Below, one piece after another: positions 8,503 through 16,284 of a stretch of 29,031 bases of DNA. The stretch is from Thiobacillus sp. Lineage in GTDB: Bacteria > Pseudomonadota > Gammaproteobacteria > Burkholderiales > Thiobacillaceae. Position numbers and translations under genes: made by a program. Within the stretch, counting starts at the first letter, position 1, and the number at the start of each line of letters is the position of its first letter. The notes under the pieces were generated by a model that was not told the origin of the DNA, made no database searches, and saw nothing but the letters and a program-made list of their open reading frames with translations. The DNA is taken from assembly GCA_011391285.1 (NCBI GenBank), contig JAABQU010000154.1:1-29031 (forward strand), written 5' to 3'.

Positions 8503-9095
8503 GAATCCTGCTGGCGCTGTGGCTGCTGTTCGTCGCGTCCGGAACGGTTTGCGCAGACACGCTGCACGGCGTCGTCATCGTGGTGATCGACGGCGACACC
8601 GTGCTGTTCAGGCCCGACCACTATTCCCCCGGATCGCGCGCCTTCCTGAAGGTTCGACTGGCTGATATCGACGCCCCCGAAACCAGCCAGCCATTTGGCG
8701 AGGCTGCCACCGAAGCGCTAAAGGCACGGGTGCTGAAGCAGCGAGCGCAGCTGGACATCGTCGCCATCGATGTCTACGGCCGCAAACTGGGGCACCTTGC
8801 CGTGGAGGACCGGTCGATCAACGCGGACATGGTGCGGCACGGCCTGGCCTGGGCATACGACTCCACACGCGCTTCAGCACGTAGTGGATCGGAGTCCTTT
8901 AGGGCATACGACTCCACACGCGCTTCAGCACGTAGTGGATCGGAGTCCTCTAGGGCGTCGGCGCGTGGTGCGGTGCGCCATGGCATGTTGGCGTTGCAGC
9001 ATGAGGCGCAGAAAGAGCGGATCGGGCTGTGGCAGGACGCCGCGCCGACGCCGCCCTGGGTGTGGCGGAAGGCGCAGGCGGCCCCCGCCTATTGA
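8499..9095 (+). CDS. Secreted thermonuclease (SNase family) with in-frame repeat insert
   Basis: The 198-residue product starts at GTG 8499, overlapping the recN stop. Residues 1-19 are a Sec signal (ILLALWLLFVASGTVCA). The SNase core follows: VIDGDTV, the VRLADIDAPET segment with the Arg and Glu of the active site, and VYGRKLGHL with the second catalytic Arg. It would cut extracytoplasmic nucleic acid in a Ca2+-dependent way. After GLAWA the protein holds two copies of a 17-residue unit (AYDSTRASARSGSES + 2), encoded by two 51-bp repeats. The normal family sequence resumes at ARGAVRHGMLALQHEAQ. The insert falls where staphylococcal nuclease has an exposed loop, so the enzyme may still fold. 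Confidence 0.85.
   Translation: MRILLALWLLFVASGTVCADTLHGVVIVVIDGDTVLFRPDHYSPGSRAFLKVRLADIDAPETSQPFGEAATEALKARVLKQRAQLDIVAIDVYGRKLGHLAVEDRSINADMVRHGLAWAYDSTRASARSGSESFRAYDSTRASARSGSESSRASARGAVRHGMLALQHEAQKERIGLWQDAAPTPPWVWRKAQAAPAY
8851..8952 (+). repeat. Two tandem 51-bp palindrome-bearing repeats inside the thermonuclease gene
   Basis: Copy 1 is 8851-8901 and copy 2 is 8902-8952. They differ at one base (CCTTTA versus CCTCTA), and GGGC follows again at 8953. Each unit contains the inverted repeat GACTCC...GGAGTC with inner CAC...GTG complementarity, so it can fold as a hairpin. The unit length is divisible by three and keeps the reading frame. Confidence 0.9.
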
Positions 9096-9184
9096 TCACC
9101 CGGCTGGCCGGTCGCGCCCAGGGTCGGCAGCAGCTGTTGTTTGCCATGGCCTGAACCCGGATGCCGAAGCTGGCCAGGCAATGA

Positions 9185-9213
9185 TTGACAGCTGCGCCAA
9201 AAACCCATACAAA
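9185..9213 (+). promoter_or_regulatory. Sigma70-type promoter of the feoB gene
   Basis: A perfect TTGACA at 9185-9190 is followed after 17 bp by TACAAA at 9208-9213. The -10 is overlapped by the Fur-type palindrome, the usual arrangement for iron repression. Transcription would start near 9220, about 27 nt before the start codon. Confidence 0.6.
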
Positions 9214-9231
9214 TGAGAAACATTCTCATAT
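9211..9231 (+). promoter_or_regulatory. Fur box upstream of feoB
   Basis: The site reads ATGAGAA ACA TTCTCAT (9213-9229), a perfect 7-bp inverted repeat inside the longer AAATGAGAA...TTCTCATAT. This closely matches the beta/gammaproteobacterial Fur operator pattern. A further ATGAG half-site follows at 9230-9234. It lies across the -10 region, so Fe2+-Fur would block transcription. Confidence 0.75.
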
Positions 9232-9246
9232 GAGACGTCGCTAATA

Positions 9247-11304
9247 ATGACCCCGCCCGCGCATACCTTCACCCTCCACGGCCCCGGCCTGCGCGGCGCA
9301 AGGCGGCCTCGCGTGGCGATCATCGGACGCGCCGGCAGCGGCAAGCACAGCATCTTCCGCGCAGCCGCCGCCACCTCCACACGCCACGAGCGCCTTGCCG
9401 GCATCGGTCCCGCGTACGAGGAATGCCTGGTCGAGGTGGGCATCGACCAGATTTCCCTGGTCGCGCTGCCCGCCGTCGACGGCCTGCACGATCTGGATGC
9501 GGACGCCTGCGTGACGCTTAAATACCTCTTGTGGGGCGATCACTGGCCGGCCATCGCCGGACACGAGGCCCATCAGCCGGCGAGCACTTTTGACGCCCCC
9601 GACGTGCTGCTGATGGTGATGGATGCCACGGCGCTTGAGCGTGACCTCGAACTCGCGCTGGAACTGATGCAGCTGGGCCGGCCGATGGTGTTTGCACTCA
9701 ACCGCATGGACGAGGCGCGTTCCAGGCGGCGCTTCATCAATGTGCGCGCCCTGTCGGCGAAACTGGGCGCGCCGGTGGTGCCGACCGTGGCGCACATGGG
9801 CATCGGCCTGGCCGATCTGTATACCACCGTGGTGCGGGTCGCGCGCGAGGCCCGGCATGGCCACGCGCAGCCGCCGGCGCAATCGCCCAGCGCGCACATC
9901 GAGATGCAATTGCACGCCATCGCCGAGATCGCCCGGCAGCCCGAGGTGGCGGCGGCGTTCGCGGTGCCATCAGCCTTGCTGACGCTGCAGCTTGCGGAGA
10001 ACGACGGTTATTTCGCACAGGAACTGCAGGCACACTTTCCTGGCCAGCATGCAGCCCTGCTGGTCGCGCGCGCCGCTGCCGATGCAGCCTTGCCGCGTCT
10101 GCTGGCGGAGGAAATCCACGCCGACCGGCATCACCGCGCAGCCATCCTGTTCGAGGCGGTGACCCGTCCTGGTCAGGAGGGCACACCGCCGCGCTGGCAG
10201 ATCTGGGCGGATGACCTCTTCCTGCATCCGCGCTGGGGCTTCGTCGGCTCGCTGGCGATCTTTGCCCTGGTGCTTTTCGTGGTGTTCGAGGTCAGTGCCT
10301 TTCTCGACGCACTCACTGTCGCACGCCTGATCGAATGGGCCGCGCCGTGGCAACCAACCGATCTCGTGGGGGTGGTCGCCCGCGCGGTGCTGGATGGCTT
10401 CATCGGCCTGGCGGGCATCGTCATTCCCTACATGATTCCACTGGTGGTGGTGCTGGTGTTGCTGGAAGAATCCGGGATCATGCACCGTGTGGCCTTCGTC
10501 GTCGATCGCGGCTTCCATCGGCTGGGCCTGCACGGCGGCGTTGCCCTGCCGTTCCTGATGGGGCTGGGCTGCAACGTGCCGGCACTGGCCGCCACCGCCG
10601 CCGTCACCCACGGCCGCGACCGCACCGTGGCTTCATTGCTGATCACCTTCCTGCCCTGTTCGGCGCGTTCGGCCATCATTCTGGCGGTGGGCGGCAAGTA
10701 CCTCGGCGGCTTCGGTGTATTTGCGCTTTTCATGCTCGCCCCCATCGTCGTCAGCCTGGTCGGCAAGCTCCTGAAGCGCCGCTATCCCGAGACCACGCCC
10801 GGCATGATCCAGGAGATCCCGCCCTATGCCGTGCCCACTTTGCGCGCCTTGCTGGTCAATACCTGGGCGCGCAGCCGCGACATCGTCACCATCGTGCTGC
10901 CGCTCCTGGTGGCGGGCAGCGTGGTGCTGGCGCTGCTGAGCCATGTCGGCATGGACGACTGGATCAATCTCGCGCTCACGCCGGTGACGGGCTGGTGGCT
11001 GGGGCTACCGGCGGCGCTGGGCGTGCCGATCCTGTTCGGCGTGCTGCGCAAGGAACTGTCTCTGCTGATGGTATTCACCGCGCTCGGCACGCAGGAACTG
11101 GCCGGCGTGCTCGACACCACGCAGATCGCCACCTTCCTGGTGTTTCTGACCTTCTACGTGCCCTGCGTGTCCACCTTCGCCATGATGCTGAAACTGCTCG
11201 GCCGGCGCGATGCACTCTATTCCGTCGGGCTCTCCATCGGCGTGGCGCTCGTAGTGGCGGCCGCGGTGCGCTGGCCGATGGAACTGGCGGGGTGGGCGTT
11301 ATAG
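9247..11304 (+). CDS. feoB: FeoB-type ferrous iron transporter with degenerate GTPase domain
   Basis: The 685-residue protein has an N-terminal G-domain-like region (about 20-215), a helical spacer, and a C-terminal membrane part from about 335. The membrane part has the FeoB gate signatures GLGCNVPALAATAAV, FLPCSARSA and FYVPCVSTFAMM. The GTPase motifs are unusual: G1 is GRAGSGKHS (27-35), with His34 where Ser/Thr binds Mg2+. The DLPG of G3 is ALPA (73-76). The G2 Thr is not apparent, and the G5 SA is VA. G4 is intact as NRMD (152-155). It probably imports Fe2+ across the inner membrane, as the Fur box suggests, but nucleotide hydrolysis may be impaired. No feoA or feoC is adjacent, and no clear Shine-Dalgarno precedes ATG 9247. 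Confidence 0.85.
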   Translation: MTPPAHTFTLHGPGLRGARRPRVAIIGRAGSGKHSIFRAAAATSTRHERLAGIGPAYEECLVEVGIDQISLVALPAVDGLHDLDADACVTLKYLLWGDHWPAIAGHEAHQPASTFDAPDVLLMVMDATALERDLELALELMQLGRPMVFALNRMDEARSRRRFINVRALSAKLGAPVVPTVAHMGIGLADLYTTVVRVAREARHGHAQPPAQSPSAHIEMQLHAIAEIARQPEVAAAFAVPSALLTLQLAENDGYFAQELQAHFPGQHAALLVARAAADAALPRLLAEEIHADRHHRAAILFEAVTRPGQEGTPPRWQIWADDLFLHPRWGFVGSLAIFALVLFVVFEVSAFLDALTVARLIEWAAPWQPTDLVGVVARAVLDGFIGLAGIVIPYMIPLVVVLVLLEESGIMHRVAFVVDRGFHRLGLHGGVALPFLMGLGCNVPALAATAAVTHGRDRTVASLLITFLPCSARSAIILAVGGKYLGGFGVFALFMLAPIVVSLVGKLLKRRYPETTPGMIQEIPPYAVPTLRALLVNTWARSRDIVTIVLPLLVAGSVVLALLSHVGMDDWINLALTPVTGWWLGLPAALGVPILFGVLRKELSLLMVFTALGTQELAGVLDTTQIATFLVFLTFYVPCVSTFAMMLKLLGRRDALYSVGLSIGVALVVAAAVRWPMELAGWAL

Positions 11305-11312
11305 CGGTTGGC

Positions 11313-11699
11313 TTAGCTGATTTCAGCGTCCCGCGTTTCGAGAAGCGCTTTGAGTATCGATCGGTGGCAGCGACTTTCGTCCTCGCAGTAGCAGCCGATG
11401 GAGAAGTTGGCGTGGTGCGAGAGCGCGGCGAGAAGATCCAGATTCCGCCTCGCTTCAGGCACCTTCATTTCCGCAAGGAACCGCCGTTTGAACGCGCGCC
11501 AGGTTTTGTCGTCCGTCACTGGAAAGGCTTCCCGAAGCAGGGCCTCGCTCGGAGACAGGTTCGGAAACCACACGTCATAGATATCCTTCGACGCATAGTC
11601 TTCCTTCCGCACGCCGCGCGGGGGGCGCCGCACCGTACCGATGCGCAACCCCTCGTCGCCTGCCCTGCTACTGCCTAATCGTACGATCCGTATGGCCAT
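11313..11699 (-). CDS. DUF488 family protein (YeaO-like)
   Basis: The 128-residue product begins MAIRIVRLGSSRAG and shows the family pattern: IGTVRRPPRGV, a central YDVWFPNLSPS segment, and the C-terminal CYCEDESRCHRSIL. The Cys/His arrangement of that last motif is typical of DUF488. The biochemical function of the family is not established; a role in DNA or nucleic acid handling is sometimes guessed. The gene converges on feoB with only eight bases between the two stops. No obvious Shine-Dalgarno precedes the ATG. Confidence 0.8.
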   Translation of the reverse strand: MAIRIVRLGSSRAGDEGLRIGTVRRPPRGVRKEDYASKDIYDVWFPNLSPSEALLREAFPVTDDKTWRAFKRRFLAEMKVPEARRNLDLLAALSHHANFSIGCYCEDESRCHRSILKALLETRDAEIS

Positions 11700-11765
11700 G
11701 AGGGTGCTTCGTGGAAGGCTGATGCGTCTGCAGAGAATGGGCGTTGGCGGTCGTCTCAGGCCGCA

Positions 11766-12305
11766 TCAGTTGTTTCCGCTGAGCTTGCATTTGCAGAGCT
11801 TCCCAACGGAATTGAGTTGCAGGGTGTTGCCTTGCAGCGTCGAGGTGAAGGATGTAAGCGTCGGGTCGTAGCCACTGACAATCTCACCGCAGTTGTAGTC
11901 GCCGATGCCCGTCTTCAATACCAGCTTGAATACCAGCCCGCATTCGCCCTGGCTGCAACTCGGATCGCCCTGCAACGGGACGGTCTTGATTTCATCGAAG
12001 CTTGTAAAGTGCACGCGGCGGTTGTTCACGCCCTTGAACTCATGCGAGGAAATAAAAGTCGCCTTGCCATCCTGGAAGTCGGTAATGCCCAGCGGTACGG
12101 CAGTGAACGTGACCGGGATCTGTTCGCCGGTCGCGACGATGGTCATAGTCGAGTTTCCCACGGTCACACCGCTCTCCAGACGCGTGCCACTGCCGCTTAG
12201 CGTGACAACGTCACACCCACTTTCCGGATTGCCCGCCACCGCTGTTGGAACTGCTGCGAGAAAGCCCATAACCGCAAGCGCTTCACCAAGCCATTTCGTC
12301 TTCAT
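11766..12305 (-). CDS. Exported protein of unknown function, Cys-containing
   Basis: I do not recognise this 179-residue protein. A strong Shine-Dalgarno (AAGGAGA, six bases before ATG) supports the start. Residues 1-24 are a signal peptide (WLGEALAVMGFLAAVPTAVA) with a likely cut after AVA. The mature part is rich in Thr, Ser, Val and Gly, predicted mostly beta, with six Cys: one near the new N-terminus (SGCDVV), a pair in PSCSQGEC, one in DYNCGE and the final LCKC. The Cys residues could form disulfides in the periplasm. It stands alone between the DUF488 gene and the deacylase gene; base composition is slightly less GC-rich than its neighbours, which hints at an accessory gene. Confidence 0.7.
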   Translation of the reverse strand: MKTKWLGEALAVMGFLAAVPTAVAGNPESGCDVVTLSGSGTRLESGVTVGNSTMTIVATGEQIPVTFTAVPLGITDFQDGKATFISSHEFKGVNNRRVHFTSFDEIKTVPLQGDPSCSQGECGLVFKLVLKTGIGDYNCGEIVSGYDPTLTSFTSTLQGNTLQLNSVGKLCKCKLSGNN

Positions 12306-12514
12306 TTGAATCTCCTTTTACACAGTCAAATCCACCCTGGTTCTTAACCATAGAAGATAATTCGCGTCCTGCTGTTGCGTGGCGCGGGGCGGGTGGAACT
12401 GCCCTTAAGGAAACAGCCGGAACGGTTCCCCCCCCACCCCGGGGCCTGAGCGCCTAAAGCTGCGCTGCATTCCTGACCCCGCTGATACAGCCCGCAAGGG
12501 CCGCAAAGCGTGAC

Positions 12515-13438
12515 TCATAACGCGGCCAGCGCCTTGATGTGCGCCGCCACGCTGCGTCCCAGTGAATTGAGGTCGTAGCCGCCTTCCAGTACCGAGACGA
12601 TGCGGCCTTCGGCATGGCGTGCCGCCACCGCCATCACTTGTTCGGTGATCCAGATGTAGTCCGCTTCGACCAGGCCGAACTGCGCCATGTCGTCTTCGCG
12701 GTGGCCATCGAATCCGGCGGAGCAAAACAGCATCTGTGGGCGAAAGCTTTCCAGGCCTGGCAGGATGCGCGCGCTGAAGGCTTCGCGGTAGGCGGGTCCG
12801 GTGGTGCCGGCGGGCAGCGGCAAGTTGACGATGTGATCGCTGACGGTGTTAGCGCCGCAGTTGGGATAGAAGGGGTGCTGGAAGGTGGAGCACAGCATCA
12901 CACGCGGCTCGTCCTTGAAGATGTCCTCGGTGCCGTTGCCGTGGTGGACGTCGAAATCGACGATGGCGACGCGTTCGAGTCCGTGCGCTTCCAGCGCATG
13001 GGCGGCGGCGACGGCGACGTTGTTGAAGAAGCAGAAGCCCATGGCCTGGTTGCGGGTGGCATGGTGGCCGGGCGGGCGGCAGGCGACGAAGGCGTTGCCG
13101 ACCTCGCCGCGCATGATGCTGTCCACCGCCATCACCGCCCCGCCGGCGGCATGCCAGGCGGCCTCCAGGGTGTGCGGGTTCATGCTGGTGTCGGGATCGA
13201 GCGCGTGGAAGCCTTCGCTGGGCGAGGACGCTTCGACGAAGTCGATATAGGCAGCGTCATGCACCCGCAGCAGCTGGCCGCGATTCGCCCGCGCAGCTTC
13301 GAGGTGCACCAGATAATCGAACAGATGGGCGGCATGCAGGCGGTCGTCGACGGCACGCAGGCGCTCGGGACTTTCCGGATGCCAGCCCCCCATGCTGTGC
13401 AGGAGATAGCTGGGGTGGGTGATGTAGGCGGTGTGCAT
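12515..13438 (-). CDS. HDAC-family deacylase (acetoin utilisation/histone deacetylase-like)
   Basis: From ATG 13438 the product is 307 residues (MHTAYITHPSYLLHSMGGWH). Zn-dependent deacetylase motifs are all present: HPESPERL near the N-terminus, the RPPGHHA catalytic His pair, DFDVHHGNG with two Zn ligands, AGFDGHREDDM with the third, and the C-terminal EGGYDLNSLG. Bacterial members remove acetyl or other acyl groups from lysines, polyamines or small amides in the cytoplasm. The neighbouring, divergent Pat-type lysine acetyltransferase makes protein-lysine deacetylation an attractive role, but substrate choice is inference. The open frame extends upstream to 13546 but that part overlaps the promoter region and is not family-like. 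Confidence 0.9.
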   Translation of the reverse strand: MHTAYITHPSYLLHSMGGWHPESPERLRAVDDRLHAAHLFDYLVHLEAARANRGQLLRVHDAAYIDFVEASSPSEGFHALDPDTSMNPHTLEAAWHAAGGAVMAVDSIMRGEVGNAFVACRPPGHHATRNQAMGFCFFNNVAVAAAHALEAHGLERVAIVDFDVHHGNGTEDIFKDEPRVMLCSTFQHPFYPNCGANTVSDHIVNLPLPAGTTGPAYREAFSARILPGLESFRPQMLFCSAGFDGHREDDMAQFGLVEADYIWITEQVMAVAARHAEGRIVSVLEGGYDLNSLGRSVAAHIKALAAL

Positions 13439-13465
13439 GGTGCGCGAAGTAAAAACAATGGAGAA

Positions 13466-13495
13466 ACTATACGCCGGCTGTGATGGCGCTGTAAC
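13466..13495 (-). promoter_or_regulatory. Candidate promoter of the HDAC-family gene
   Basis: Minus strand: GTTACA (13490-13495), 18-bp spacer, TATAGT (13466-13471). The predicted start is about 20 nt before ATG 13438. The region also has to serve the divergent acetyltransferase gene, whose promoter is less clear. Confidence 0.4.
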
Positions 13496-13563
13496 AGGGG
13501 ATGCCCTAGCATAGTGCGTCCCGGCCCTGTCGGGCCTCAGCTGCAATTACCGATATCGAAGCC

Positions 13564-16242
13564 ATGTCCCATCACTATCTGCACCCCCTGTTCAATGCCC
13601 GCTCAGTGGCAGTCTTCGGCGCAAGCGAGCGCGAGGATTCGGTTGCCGGCATCCTGTTTCGCAACCTGCGCAATGCCGGCTACAAGGGCGAGGTCTATCC
13701 GGTCAATCCGAAGCATCAGACGGTTTTCGGCGTGCCCTGCTATGCGTCGGCCGGCGAACTGCCGGTCATCCCGGAACTGGCGCTGATCGCGACGCCGGCG
13801 CCGACCGTGGCGCCGATCATGGAGCAATGCGGGCAACGCGGCATCCGCCATGCCATCGTGCTGTCGGCCGGCTTTCGCGAGACAGGCGAGCGGGGCGCGG
13901 CGCTGGAGGATGCGCTGAAGGCGGTGGCCAGGAAGCATGGCATCCGCTTCATCGGCCCCAACTGCCTGGGGGTCCAGCGGCCGTCCATCGGGCTCAATGC
14001 CACCTTCAGCCAGGGTGCGACCCTGTCCGGTGATCTTGCACTGGTGTCTCAGTCGGGCGCAATCTGCACCGCCATGCTGGACTGGGCGGAAAACAACGGC
14101 ATCGGCTTTTCCAGCGTGGTCTCCACCGGTGCCTCGGCCGACCTCGATTTCGGCGAGATCCTCGACTACCTCGCGACTGACACACAGACGCGCGGCATCC
14201 TGCTCTACATCGAAGGCATCCGCGACGCGCGCCGCTTCATGAGCGCGCTGCGCGCCACTGCCCGCCTCAAGCCCATTGTCCTGGTCAAGGTGGGGCGCCA
14301 CGCGGCGGGGTCGCGCGCGGTGCAGTCGCACACCGGCGCGCTGGTCGGCTCCGACGCGGTGTTCGACGCGCTGGTGCGGCGGGCCGGCGTGGTGCGGGTC
14401 AACACCATCCTGCAGCTGTTTGCCTCGGCGCGGGCGCTGTCGACCCACATCCGGCCCTCCGGCAATCGGCTCGCCATCGTCACCAACGGCGGCGGCCCTG
14501 GCGTCATGGCCACCGATCTCGCAGTCGACATGGGGGTGCGCATGGCCGAGCTTTCTCCTGCCACGCTCGCCACGCTCGACGGCGTGCTGCCGGCCAGCTG
14601 GTCGCGTGCCAACCCGCTTGACATCATCGGCGATGCCACAGCCGAGCGCTATCGTGCGGCGGTTGACGCCTGCCTCGACGACGATGGCGTCGACGGCGTG
14701 CTGGTGATGCTGACGCCGCAGGCGATGACGCGACCGACCGAGGTGGCCGCAGCCGTGATCGAGGCGGCAAAAAATTCGAGCAAACCGGTACTGACCTGCT
14801 GGATGGGTGAAGCCCAGGTGCACGAGGGCCGGCGCCTGTTCAAGCAGGCCGGGATTCCCTACTTCACCACGCCGGAACCGGCGGTCGAGGTGTTCTCCTT
14901 TCTCTCCGCCTTTTACGATAACCAGCGCCAGTTGATGCAGACGCCTGGACCGCTGTCGCAGCAGGCCGCGCCGGACGTGGAAGGCGCCCGCCTGATCATC
15001 GAGAGTGCCCTGGCGCATGGCCGCCACCTGTTGAACGAGGTGGAATCGAAGGCGCTGCTGGCGGCCTTTCATATCCCGATCGCGCAGACCCTGATCGCGC
15101 GCGATCCCATGGAAGCAATGCTGATGGCGCAGCAGCTGGGCTTCCCGGTGGCGATGAAGATCAACTCGCCGGACATCACCCACAAGTCCGACGTCAACGG
15201 CGTGCGCCTCGGGCTGTCCAGCGGCCAGGCGGTGCGCTCGGCCTTTGGCGAGATGCTGGCCGACATCAAGCGCCTGCGCCCTGACGCCACCCTCGACGGC
15301 ATCGTCGTCGAGCCCATGGTGGCACGCCCGCACGCGCGCGAAGTGCTGCTGGGGATGACCTCCGATCCGGTGCTGGGGCCGGTGATCGTGTTCGGCGCCG
15401 GCGGTGTCGACGTCGAGGCGTTCCGCGATCGTGCGGTGACCCTGCCGCCACTCAATCACTACCTGGCGCGCGACCTGATCCAGCGCACCCGGGTTGCCAC
15501 CCTGCTGGGCCCGTTCCGCAACCGCCCGCCGGTCGACATGGCCGCACTGGAGAACGTGCTGCTGCGCCTGTCGGAAATGGTCTGCGAGTTGCCCTGGCTG
15601 GCAGAAATGGACATCAACCCCTTGCTGGTGGACGAGCACGGTGCGCTGGCGCTGGATGCGCGCATCGTCATCGCGCCGCGGGTGCCGACCGCCGACCGTT
15701 ACGGCCACATGGCGATCCATCCCTACCCGGCGCATCTGGTTTCGCACTGGCAGCTGCCCTCGGGCAACGACGTCATCATTCGTCCGATCCGTCCGGAAGA
15801 TGCCGATCTGACCCAGGGCTTCGTGAAGAGCCTGTCGCAGGAAAGCCGCTATTTCCGTTTCATGGATGCGGTGAGCGAGCTTTCGCCCGACGCGCTGGCG
15901 CGGCTGACCCAGATCGACTACACGCGCGAGATGGCGCTTCTGGCATTGACCCAAATCGACGGCCGCGAAGTGGAGCTTGGCGTGGCGCGCTATGCGATCA
16001 ACCCGGACGGCGAATCGTGCGAATTTGCCCTGGTGGTGAGCGATGCGTGGCAGAAGCAGGGCATCGGCCACAAGCTCATGGACGTGTTGATGGACGTGGC
16101 GCGCGGCAGGGGCTTGAAGCGCATGGAGGGCGAAGTGCTCAAAGCCAACCGCCCCATGCTGAAGCTGGTGGAGGCCCTGGGGTTCGGGATCGGGCCGCAC
16201 CCGGAAGATGACGCGGTGCGAAGGGTTTCACGCGCGTTGTGA
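13564..16242 (+). CDS. pat: Pat/PatZ-type protein lysine acetyltransferase (acyl-CoA synthetase-like plus GNAT)
   Basis: The 892-residue protein has the Pat layout. An NDP-forming acyl-CoA synthetase-like region covers about 1-710: CoA-binding domain (SVAVFGASERED), ligase-like domain (VTNGGGPGVMATDLA) and ATP-grasp part (INSPDITHKSDVNGV, EMDINPLLVD). A GNAT acetyltransferase domain covers about 725-890 (IIRPIRPEDADL, SRYFRF, VSDAWQKQGIGHKLMDVLMD). Enterobacterial Pat acetylates acetyl-CoA synthetase and other proteins on lysine. The motif SHTGALVGSD keeps a His at 256 where true synthetases carry the phospho-His, so residual synthetase activity is possible. It diverges from the deacylase gene across 125 bp. 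Confidence 0.9.
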   Translation: MSHHYLHPLFNARSVAVFGASEREDSVAGILFRNLRNAGYKGEVYPVNPKHQTVFGVPCYASAGELPVIPELALIATPAPTVAPIMEQCGQRGIRHAIVLSAGFRETGERGAALEDALKAVARKHGIRFIGPNCLGVQRPSIGLNATFSQGATLSGDLALVSQSGAICTAMLDWAENNGIGFSSVVSTGASADLDFGEILDYLATDTQTRGILLYIEGIRDARRFMSALRATARLKPIVLVKVGRHAAGSRAVQSHTGALVGSDAVFDALVRRAGVVRVNTILQLFASARALSTHIRPSGNRLAIVTNGGGPGVMATDLAVDMGVRMAELSPATLATLDGVLPASWSRANPLDIIGDATAERYRAAVDACLDDDGVDGVLVMLTPQAMTRPTEVAAAVIEAAKNSSKPVLTCWMGEAQVHEGRRLFKQAGIPYFTTPEPAVEVFSFLSAFYDNQRQLMQTPGPLSQQAAPDVEGARLIIESALAHGRHLLNEVESKALLAAFHIPIAQTLIARDPMEAMLMAQQLGFPVAMKINSPDITHKSDVNGVRLGLSSGQAVRSAFGEMLADIKRLRPDATLDGIVVEPMVARPHAREVLLGMTSDPVLGPVIVFGAGGVDVEAFRDRAVTLPPLNHYLARDLIQRTRVATLLGPFRNRPPVDMAALENVLLRLSEMVCELPWLAEMDINPLLVDEHGALALDARIVIAPRVPTADRYGHMAIHPYPAHLVSHWQLPSGNDVIIRPIRPEDADLTQGFVKSLSQESRYFRFMDAVSELSPDALARLTQIDYTREMALLALTQIDGREVELGVARYAINPDGESCEFALVVSDAWQKQGIGHKLMDVLMDVARGRGLKRMEGEVLKANRPMLKLVEALGFGIGPHPEDDAVRRVSRAL

Positions 16243-16284
16243 CGCGCGTCTACCGCATCAAGCGTGCGGCACGTACGCGCCAGT

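Noticed and set aside
13603..16200. 865-codon open frame on the minus strand opposite the acetyltransferase gene
   Set aside because: It mirrors the codon structure of the GC-rich plus-strand gene, has no recognisable domain and is rich in His/Arg/Gln as such shadows are.
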